From contig NZ_CP029831.1 of NCBI RefSeq assembly GCF_003233655.1, positions 189,501 to 253,500 of the forward strand: DNA of 64,000 bases, in the 5' to 3' direction. The stretch is from Azospirillum ramasamyi (GTDB lineage: Bacteria; Pseudomonadota; Alphaproteobacteria; Azospirillales; Azospirillaceae). The notes beneath the pieces were generated by a model. It saw only the letters and a program-made list of their open reading frames with translations, made no database searches and was not told the DNA's origin. The translations under genes were made by a program, and so were the position numbers. Below, piece after piece: positions 37,867 through 44,571 of the stretch (the stretch's first letter is position 1; each line of letters opens with the position of its first letter).

Positions 37867-37981
37867 GGTCTCGGGCTTTCCGGAAAGGAGAATGCCCGAG
37901 AAGAACACCGGCCTTGCGGACGCGTTCCCTCTCGCACCGAATACCGGTGACGGAGAGGGAGGCGCCGTCGGAACGCCGCCG

Positions 37982-39013
37982 TCAGGGAAGCGGCTGCTGC
38001 TGGGTGATGCAGTGGATGCCGCCGCCGCCGCGGACGATGTCCATGGCCGCGATCTGCACCACCTCGCGGTCGGGGAAGGCCTTGCGGACGACGCGGTAGG
38101 CCTCGTCGTCGGCCGGATCCTCGAAGGCCGGCATGACGATGCCGCCGTTGGCGATGTAGAGGTTGGTGTAGGACAGCGTCAGACGCACGCCGTTCTCGTC
38201 GCGGCGGGCGGGCTGCTGGATCGGGATGACCTCCAGCGCGCGGCCCCTGGCGTCGCGGGCGCGCTTCAGCCGGTCGAGATTGTCCTGGAAGGCCTTGAAA
38301 TTGGCGTCGTGGGGATCGTCGGTGGTGATCGCCATCACCACGCCGGGCCGCACGAACAGCGCGATCTCGTCGATGTGGCCGTCGGTTTCATCGTCCTGAT
38401 AGCCCTCGCCCAGCCAGATCACCGCCTCGATGCCGAGATGGTCCTTCAGGTTCCGCTCGATCTCCTCCTTCGACAGGCCGGGATTGCGGTTGGGGTTCAG
38501 AAGGCATTGTTCGGTGGTGAGCAGCGTCCCCTCCCCGTCCACATGGAACGAGCCGCCCTCCATCACCAGCGGGGCGGAAAAACAGGGGAGCTTGAGGTGG
38601 TCGAGGATCAGGCGGCCGACCTGCCGGTCCTTGCCGCAGCCGTCGTAATTGCCGCCCCAGGCGTTGAAGCCCCAGTGAACGCCGGCCAGCCCCCCCTTGC
38701 CGTCGATGACGAAGCTGGGACCGGTGTCGCGAATCCAGGAATCGCTGATCGGCAGCGGCAGGATCTGAATGCCGGGACCGCAGGCGAGCGAGGCCTCGGC
38801 CACATCCGCCGGGTCGCACACCATCGTCACCGGCTCGAACCGGGCAATGGCCTGCGCGACCTCGGCGTAGGCGTCGCATGCCGCATCGAAAGCGCCCTCC
38901 GGCCAGGTTTCCGGCCGGCACGGCCACGCCATCCAGCAACCGCTGTGGCGAGCCCATTCGCCGGGCATGTGAAAGCCTTGACCCGTCGGCGTCGGGGCGT
39001 TCGGTGTCGTCAT
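37982..39013 (-). CDS. aguA: Agmatine deiminase
   Basis: The 343-aa protein belongs to the PAD-related guanidino-modifying superfamily. Landmarks are MPGEWARHSGCWMAWP near the N-terminus, DSWIRDTGPSF, NAWGGNYDGCGKD, MEGGSFHVDGEG, DETDGHIDE and the C-terminal catalytic motif GGGGIHCITQQQP, with the nucleophile Cys at about residue 335. It converts agmatine to N-carbamoylputrescine. The Pot-type putrescine transporter and PuuA/PuuB-like genes within 12 kb support a polyamine role. No aguB-type amidase is in the window. It stands alone between the AI-2E gene and a 561-bp gap. Confidence 0.93.
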   Translation of the reverse strand: MTTPNAPTPTGQGFHMPGEWARHSGCWMAWPCRPETWPEGAFDAACDAYAEVAQAIARFEPVTMVCDPADVAEASLACGPGIQILPLPISDSWIRDTGPSFVIDGKGGLAGVHWGFNAWGGNYDGCGKDRQVGRLILDHLKLPCFSAPLVMEGGSFHVDGEGTLLTTEQCLLNPNRNPGLSKEEIERNLKDHLGIEAVIWLGEGYQDDETDGHIDEIALFVRPGVVMAITTDDPHDANFKAFQDNLDRLKRARDARGRALEVIPIQQPARRDENGVRLTLSYTNLYIANGGIVMPAFEDPADDEAYRVVRKAFPDREVVQIAAMDIVRGGGGIHCITQQQPLP

Positions 39014-39246
39014 GCGTCGATCCCTCTACCCTTTTGTTCTCTCGCGCACATCCATTGGGCGCACATCCCCCGGCCCATTACGGCGGCGGCACCAACGCTG
39101 GCCGACACACCGAATGGTCGGGACATTTTTCATCCCAACCCACCCTAACCACGGGAACGCGCGTTTGGCAATCGCGTCCGCGAAGCGGGCATTTGGCCTG
39201 ATGGAAGAGAAACTTTTCAAAGGACGCGATCAAGCTTTCGCGTCGG

Positions 39247-39271
39247 CATGCCGGGAGAGGGAGCCGGCATG
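39247..39271. repeat. Short inverted repeat upstream of aguA
   Basis: CATGCCGG (39247-39254) and CCGGCATG (39264-39271) form a perfect 8-bp inverted repeat with a 9-nt loop, about 235 bp upstream of the aguA start. The rest of the 561-bp gap 39014-39574 shows no convincing gene; short frames on both strands lack protein character. Confidence 0.35.
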
Positions 39272-39518
39272 AAGTCCGGTCAATAGCCGGACGGCGGGCG
39301 CAGGGCGCGGCGGGCGGTAACCGTACGAGTCGTTGAATAAGCGGTAGAAACGGGATTAAAAAATCCGAGCCTCAACAAGGGGAACCACAGGAGTGCACGC
39401 ATGGCACAGCCTCTTTCGCTGTTGACGATGGTTTCAACATAGCAAAAGAAACGGACGATTGCCATCCGTAGCGGCACGGGTCTGCCGAGCGCGGATGGGT
39501 AGGCTGGCGAAAGCGACT

Positions 39519-39553
39519 GCGGACCGGCCGGCATATGCTTCGGGCCGGTCCGC
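39519..39553 (-). terminator. Hairpin after the putrescine transporter operon
   Basis: GCGGACCGGCC (39519-39529) and GGCCGGTCCGC (39543-39553) are exact reverse complements, giving an 11-bp G/C-rich stem with a 13-nt loop. It starts 22 nt after the potI-like stop codon. On the transcribed strand only a short T-run (ctttcg) follows, so it may be a weak intrinsic terminator or an mRNA-end stabiliser. Confidence 0.6.
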
Positions 39554-39574
39554 ATCGATTCTCAAAATTGCGAA

Positions 39575-40408
39575 TCAACCATTCTGGATCGCCATTTGCT
39601 CGTCACGCTTGCGCTGGCGTTCCTGGCGGGCCAGGACGATGCTGGCGATGAAGATACCGGTCGCCACCACCAGAACCATCAGGGTCGCCAAGGCGTTGAT
39701 CTGCGGGCTGATGCCGAACTTCACGCTGGAGAAGATCACCATCGGCAGCGTCGTCGATCCGGGACCGGACACGAAGCTCGCCACCACCACGTCGTCCAGC
39801 GACAGGGTGAAGGCGAGCAGCCATCCGGCGACCAGCGCCGGGGCGATCAGCGGCAGGGTGATGACGAAGAACACCTTGGCCGGGCGGGCGCCCAGATCCA
39901 TCGCCGCCTCTTCCAGGCTGCCGTCCATGCCGGCCAGCCGCGACTGGATGACCACCGCGACATAGGACATGGTGAAGGTGGTGTGGGCGATGGTGATGGT
40001 GGTGACGCCGCGTCCGCCGGGCCAGCCCAGCCATTGCTCCATCGCTACGAACAGCAGCAGAAGCGACAGGCCGGTGATGACTTCCGGCATGACCAGCGGC
40101 GCCGTGATCATGCCGCCGAAGAGTGTCCGGCCGCGGAACCGCCCGAATCGGACCAGCGCCAGACCGGCGCAGGTGCCGAGCAGCACCGCCAGCGTCGCCG
40201 ACACCGCCGCCACCCGGAAGGACAGCAGGGCCGCGTCCAGCAGCGTGTCGTTGTTGATCAGCTCCGCATACCATTTGGTCGAGAAGCCGCTCCACACCGT
40301 CACAAGGCGCGACTCGTTGAAGCTGTAGACGATCAGCAGCGCGATGGGCACATAGAGGAAGGCATAGCCGAACCACAGCGCCCAGGAGAGGAAGCCCAAC
40401 CTTTTCAT
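39575..40408 (-). CDS. potI: Putrescine ABC transporter permease, PotI-like
   Basis: The 277-aa inner-membrane permease has six membrane segments and the EAA loop MDLGARPAKVFFVITLPLIAP. Landmarks shared with PotI/PotC are LYVPIALLIVYSFNES near the N-terminus and FTLSLDDVVVASFVSGPG. ATG 40406-40408 gives MKRLGFLSWALW; the frame runs further upstream, but that part lies inside the potH-like gene in another frame. The start overlaps the potH stop by 4 nt, indicating translational coupling. It is the last gene of a potFGHI-ordered operon. Confidence 0.93.
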   Translation of the reverse strand: MKRLGFLSWALWFGYAFLYVPIALLIVYSFNESRLVTVWSGFSTKWYAELINNDTLLDAALLSFRVAAVSATLAVLLGTCAGLALVRFGRFRGRTLFGGMITAPLVMPEVITGLSLLLLFVAMEQWLGWPGGRGVTTITIAHTTFTMSYVAVVIQSRLAGMDGSLEEAAMDLGARPAKVFFVITLPLIAPALVAGWLLAFTLSLDDVVVASFVSGPGSTTLPMVIFSSVKFGISPQINALATLMVLVVATGIFIASIVLARQERQRKRDEQMAIQNG

Positions 40409-41337
40409 CGGCCGGCCTCCGCCTGTTTGCCCTGCACATGCTGGAAGATCATGATCGGCACCACCAGGACCAGCAGCAACGCGATGGCGACGGCCGAAGC
40501 CACCGGCCAGTCGCGGTTGGCGAAGAACTCGTTCCACAGCACGCGGCCGATCATCAGCGTGTCGGGACCGCCCAGCAACTCCGGCGTCACGAACTCGCCC
40601 ACCGCCGGAATGAAGACCAGCAGTGAACCGGCGATGATGCCCGGCAGCGACAGCGGCAGCGTGACCGACAGGAAGGACTTGAAGGGCCGCGAGCCGAGAT
40701 CGGCCGCCGCCTCCAGCAGGCTGGGATCCATCTTCTCCAGCGTCGAATAGAGCGGCAGCACCATGAAGGGCAGATAGCAGTAGGTCATGCCGATATAGAC
40801 CGCCCAGTCGGAATAGAGGATCTCCACCGGACCGCTGGTGATGCCCGTCCATTCCAGCAGGTTGCTGATGACGCCGTTGCCCTTGAGGATGCCGATCCAG
40901 GCATAGATGCGGATCAGGAAGCTGGTCCAGAAGGGCAGGATCACCAGCATCATCAGCGGCCCGCGCCGCGACGGCTCGGCCTTGGCGATGGCGTAGGCCA
41001 TGGGATAGCCGATGGCCAGGCACAGCAGCGTGGTGACCGCCGCGATCCGCAGCGAGTTCAGGTAGGCGAGGATGTAGAGATTGTCCTCGCCCAGCCGGAA
41101 GTAGTTGCTGATGTTCAGCAGGATCTGCAGCTTCGCTGTCTCGGCATCCTCATCGATCAGCCATTCCACCAGCGACGAATAGGGTGGCTGGGCGATGATC
41201 GATTCGGAGAAACTGATGCCGAAGACGATCAGGAACGGCACCAGGAAGAACAGCAGAAGCCACAGGTAGGGGACGGCGACGACCACGCCGCGGCCCCACA
41301 GCCCGATCCGGCTGAGGATGGAAAGGACGCTCCTCAT
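40405..41337 (-). CDS. potH: Putrescine ABC transporter permease, PotH-like
   Basis: The 310-aa permease has membrane segments starting with VVAVPYLWLLLFFLVPFLIVF, the FGISFSESIIAQPPYS segment typical of PotH/PotB, and the EAA loop AADLGSRPFKSFLSVTLPLSLPG. Its start overlaps the potG-like stop and its end overlaps the potI-like start by 4 nt each. It forms the transmembrane channel together with the PotI-like protein. Confidence 0.93.
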   Translation of the reverse strand: MRSVLSILSRIGLWGRGVVVAVPYLWLLLFFLVPFLIVFGISFSESIIAQPPYSSLVEWLIDEDAETAKLQILLNISNYFRLGEDNLYILAYLNSLRIAAVTTLLCLAIGYPMAYAIAKAEPSRRGPLMMLVILPFWTSFLIRIYAWIGILKGNGVISNLLEWTGITSGPVEILYSDWAVYIGMTYCYLPFMVLPLYSTLEKMDPSLLEAAADLGSRPFKSFLSVTLPLSLPGIIAGSLLVFIPAVGEFVTPELLGGPDTLMIGRVLWNEFFANRDWPVASAVAIALLLVLVVPIMIFQHVQGKQAEAGR

Positions 41338-42485
41338 TGGGTCAGCACCACGCCGGCGAAGGGGTGCCAGCTCAGGGTCACCTCGTCCTCCCAGGTGATC
41401 GGCATTTCGGTGCGGCGGGTGACGTTGGGGGCGGTGACGCGCACCGTCTTGCCGGTCGGCAGCTGCACCAGATAGATCGACACGTCGCCGAGATAGGCGA
41501 TCTCCCGCACGATGCCGGTGGTCCGGTTGCGGCCGTCGCCGACTGCGACCGGATCCTTCGACAGGGCGATCTTCTCCGGCCGGATGGCGACGGAAACCGG
41601 CGACCCGGCAGGCGCCGGAGTGGCGTGGGCGATCAGCAGCTCGCAGCCGGCCTCTTCCGACGCGACGATCACCTGATCGCCGTCGGTCTCCACGACGCGG
41701 CCGTCGAACATGTTGATGGAGCCGATGAACTCCGCGACGAAGCGGCTGTGCGGATATTCATAGATCTCGGTCGGCGTGCCCACCTGCGCGATGATGCCAT
41801 GGTTCATCACGGCGATGCGCGAGGACATGGTCATCGCCTCTTCCTGGTCGTGGGTCACGACGATGAAGGTTACGCCCAGCTTTTCCTGGATGTTGACCAG
41901 CTCGAACTGCGTGCGTTCGCGCAGCTTCTTGTCCAGCGCACCCAGCGGCTCGTCCAGCAGCAGCAGCTTCGGCCGCTTGACCAGCGAACGGGCGAGCGCC
42001 ACGCGCTGGCGCTGGCCGCCGGACAGCTGATGCGGGCGGCGCTTGCCGAAGGCCGACAGCTGGACCATCCCCAGCATCTCCGCCACGCGGTCGCGGATCT
42101 CCGCCTTCGCCACCCCGTCCTGCTTCAGGCCGAAGGCGACGTTCTGCTCCACCGTCATGTGCGGGAACAGGGCATAGGACTGGAACATCATGTTGACCGG
42201 CCGCTCATAGGGCGGGATGCCGGCCATATCGACGCCGTCGATGAAGATCTTGCCCTCGGTCGGCTGTTCGAACCCCGCCAGCATGCGCAGCAGCGTCGTC
42301 TTGCCGGAGCCCGAGCCGCCCAGCAGGGCGAAGAACTCGTTGCGGTAGATCGACAGACTGACCTCGTCCACCGCAACGAAGTCGCCGAACGTCTTCGTCA
42401 CCTTTTCGATGCGGACATAGGGCGTCTGGCCCGCGTCCTGCCACGGTTCCAGGCGGGTGGGCTTGCGAATCGGCTGACCGGCCAT
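41334..42485 (-). CDS. potG: Putrescine/spermidine ABC transporter ATPase, PotG-like
   Basis: The 383-aa ATPase has Walker A GGSGSGKTT (about residue 56), Q-loop MMFQSYALFPHMT, signature LSGGQRQRVALARSL, Walker B LLLLDEPLGALD and H-loop VTHDQEEAM. A C-terminal TOBE-type regulatory domain follows (about 285-380, VSVAIRPEKIAL). It powers import by the PotH/PotI-like permeases. It lies about 100 nt downstream of the binding-protein gene. Confidence 0.94.
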   Translation of the reverse strand: MAGQPIRKPTRLEPWQDAGQTPYVRIEKVTKTFGDFVAVDEVSLSIYRNEFFALLGGSGSGKTTLLRMLAGFEQPTEGKIFIDGVDMAGIPPYERPVNMMFQSYALFPHMTVEQNVAFGLKQDGVAKAEIRDRVAEMLGMVQLSAFGKRRPHQLSGGQRQRVALARSLVKRPKLLLLDEPLGALDKKLRERTQFELVNIQEKLGVTFIVVTHDQEEAMTMSSRIAVMNHGIIAQVGTPTEIYEYPHSRFVAEFIGSINMFDGRVVETDGDQVIVASEEAGCELLIAHATPAPAGSPVSVAIRPEKIALSKDPVAVGDGRNRTTGIVREIAYLGDVSIYLVQLPTGKTVRVTAPNVTRRTEMPITWEDEVTLSWHPFAGVVLTQ

Positions 42486-42584
42486 CCGATATCCTCTTTC
42501 ATGACAACGCCCCGGCCGTTCCCCATCGCTGGGGATCGGCCGGGGCGGGCCGGCGCCACGGAACGGCGCCTCAGGGTGTCCGGC

Positions 42585-43682
42585 TTACTTGCCGGTCTTG
42601 ACCTTGGTCCACACGCGGGTGCGCGCGCGGTCGGTGGCCTGCTTGATCTGCTTCAGCGAGAAAAGCTTCACGTCGCTGTTGGCAGGCAGGAAGATGCCGG
42701 GGTTCGACTTGATGTCGTCCGCGACCGTCGCCAGCGACGCCGGGACCGCGTTGGCATAGCTGACCTGGTTGGAGATGTTCGCCATGTTGGCCGGGTCGAG
42801 CACGAAGTTGATGAACTCGTGCGCGCCGTCCTTGTTCGGCGCATCGGCCGGGATGGCCAGCGTGTCCCACCAGACCTGCACGCCTTCCTTCGGCGTGATG
42901 TATTCCACCTTGGCGCTGTTGGCCTCGGCGGCGCGGGCGGCACCCTGGATGGCGTCGCCGTTGTAGGCCATCACGACGCAGGCATCGCCGCCGGCGAGGA
43001 TGTTGATGTTCTCACCCGTGACGAAGCGCTTGATGTAGGGGCGGACCGCCATCAGCGTCTTTTCGACCTTGTCCAGATCCTCCTTCTTCTCGGAGTTCGG
43101 ATCCAGGCCGAGATAGTTCAGCACCGACGGGATGACGTCGATGGCCGAATCCATGACGGTGATGCCGCAGGCCGAAACCTTCTTCGCCACTTCCGGGTTG
43201 AAGATCAGATCCCAGCTGTCGAGCGGAACGTCGGGAGCGACGGCCTTGATCTTTTCCGGGATGATGGCGATGCCGACGGTCCCGCCGAGATAGGGCACGG
43301 AGAACTTGTTGCCCGGATCGGAATTCTCCAGCAGCTTCAAGACCTTCGGGTCGATGTTCTTGTAGTTGGGGATCTTCGACTTGTCGAGCGGCCCCACGAC
43401 CTTCGCCTGGATCAGGCGCGACAGGGTCGGCTCCGTGGTCGGCACGATCACGTCGTAGCCGGACTTGCCGACCAGCACCTTCTGCTCCAGCAGTTCCAGG
43501 CTGTCGTACAGGTCGACCTTCGTCTCAGCGCCCGTGGCCTTGGTGAAGTCGGCGAGGGTCGTCTCACCCAGATAGTCGTTCCAGATGTAGATGTTGACCG
43601 GCTTCTTGGCCTGGGCCATCGCCGGGCCGGCGATTGCAATCGCCGCGACCGCGCCGATGAGGCTGAGAGCGAATTTTTTCAT
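42585..43682 (-). CDS. potF: Putrescine-binding periplasmic protein, PotF-like
   Basis: The 365-aa protein has a signal peptide (MKKFALSLIGAVAAIAIAGPAMA, then QAKK). Mature-chain landmarks of the PotF/PotD family follow: VNIYIWNDYLGETTLADF, YDVIVPTTEPTLSRLIQA, KFSVPYLGGTVGIAI, GGDACVVMAYNGDA and EFINFVLDPANMANISN. It delivers putrescine-type polyamines to the membrane complex. ATG 43680-43682 is chosen because it starts a perfect signal peptide; the upstream extension to 43784 is not protein-like. It is the first gene of the operon. Confidence 0.94.
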   Translation of the reverse strand: MKKFALSLIGAVAAIAIAGPAMAQAKKPVNIYIWNDYLGETTLADFTKATGAETKVDLYDSLELLEQKVLVGKSGYDVIVPTTEPTLSRLIQAKVVGPLDKSKIPNYKNIDPKVLKLLENSDPGNKFSVPYLGGTVGIAIIPEKIKAVAPDVPLDSWDLIFNPEVAKKVSACGITVMDSAIDVIPSVLNYLGLDPNSEKKEDLDKVEKTLMAVRPYIKRFVTGENINILAGGDACVVMAYNGDAIQGAARAAEANSAKVEYITPKEGVQVWWDTLAIPADAPNKDGAHEFINFVLDPANMANISNQVSYANAVPASLATVADDIKSNPGIFLPANSDVKLFSLKQIKQATDRARTRVWTKVKTGK

Positions 43683-43858
43683 GGTTTGCCCCGACCTTTT
43701 CGTCTGTGTTGAGGGCGCCGCCACATCCCGACGGCACACCCGGCTCGCGGGCGCTATTGCACCCAGGCCCGGGTGTGTTGTCAACGGTTTGGGTCGAGTT
43801 TCAAGTTACCTGCGGCTCATGCCTGCGGCATCGGGGCGAGCCGAAACGAGGGTGGCGG

Positions 43859-43907
43859 CCGGCCGCGCTGCCAGAAGGCCGAAAAGCCCATCTGGCAGCG
43901 CGGCCGG
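43859..43907. repeat. 17-bp perfect inverted repeat in a 470-bp intergenic region
   Basis: In the gap 43683-44155, the 17 bases 43859-43875 (ending GCGCTGCCAGA) are the exact reverse complement of 43891-43907 (starting TCTGGCAGCGC), with a 15-nt spacer that itself holds a GGC/GCC mini-stem. No T-run follows on either strand. It lies upstream of the potF-like gene and downstream of the SMR-like gene. It may be a dispersed palindromic element, or a structure insulating the two transcription units. I see no gene in the rest of the gap. Confidence 0.6.
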
Positions 43908-44155
43908 GAAGGCCCAGCCTCTCCCCGATCGATGGCCTGGCAGCCGGCAACCGGGTCGCCCACGCTGAAATTGCATACGGCAGTATTTTCGCTCGCGACT
44001 ATGCGGACAGTTATATCCATCGCAACTTTCGGGTCAATGCCACAATTGTCGCGGCTTGTTTCCGATCTGAAAGACGAAACGATACAAAACGCTTCCAGAC
44101 AGAAGCATGCAGTTCCACGGGTGCGGATGGAACCGGCGGTCTCCCGCCACCTCCC

Positions 44156-44530
44156 TCAGCTCTGCGCCGTCAGCACCACGCCGAGCACGACCAGCAGCGT
44201 GCCGATCAGGCGCGTCGCGCTCATGGTTTCGCCCAGCAGCAGGACGCCGAGCGCCAGCGTGACCAGAAATCCCAGCCCGACGAAGGGATAGGCCATGGTG
44301 ACGTCGACCTTCGCCAGAACGGCCAGCCACACCACCATGCCCAACCCATAGCAGGCGAGGCCGGTCAGGATATGCGGCGTGGCGACGACCGACAGGGCGA
44401 TGCGGCCCGCCTCCCCCTGCGCCAGGGCGGTCGATACCGCCGGGCTGGACATGCCGATCTTCAGGGAAATCTGGGCAATGGCGGACAGCGTGACGCTCAG
44501 CAGGATCAATCCGACGACGGCGATGGGCAT
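44156..44530 (-). CDS. Small four-helix membrane protein, SMR/EamA (ArnE/F-like) family
   Basis: The 124-aa protein has four predicted membrane helices, beginning MPIAVVGLILLSVTLSAIAQ. The motifs AQISLKIGM, AYPFVGLGFLVTLALGVLLLGE and GTLLVVLGVVLTAQ fit SMR-type transporters and the ArnE/ArnF undecaprenyl-phosphate sugar flippases more than EmrE, whose membrane Glu is not evident in helix 1. ATG 44528-44530 is chosen over the upstream frame to 44734, which lies antisense-like within the neighbour. It lies 41 nt after the stop of the prenyltransferase fusion gene on the same strand, so the two are probably co-transcribed. Flipping of the lipid-linked sugar made by that enzyme is a reasonable inference. 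Confidence 0.82.
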   Translation of the reverse strand: MPIAVVGLILLSVTLSAIAQISLKIGMSSPAVSTALAQGEAGRIALSVVATPHILTGLACYGLGMVVWLAVLAKVDVTMAYPFVGLGFLVTLALGVLLLGETMSATRLIGTLLVVLGVVLTAQS

Positions 44531-44571
44531 GGGAACTCCGGCAGGGTGGCGGAAGACAGGGGGCCGGCTGT

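Noticed and set aside
39280..39578. Small minus-strand open frames (68 and 91 codons) in the aguA-potI gap
   Set aside because: No ribosome-binding site or family resemblance, and they overlap the hairpin that follows potI.
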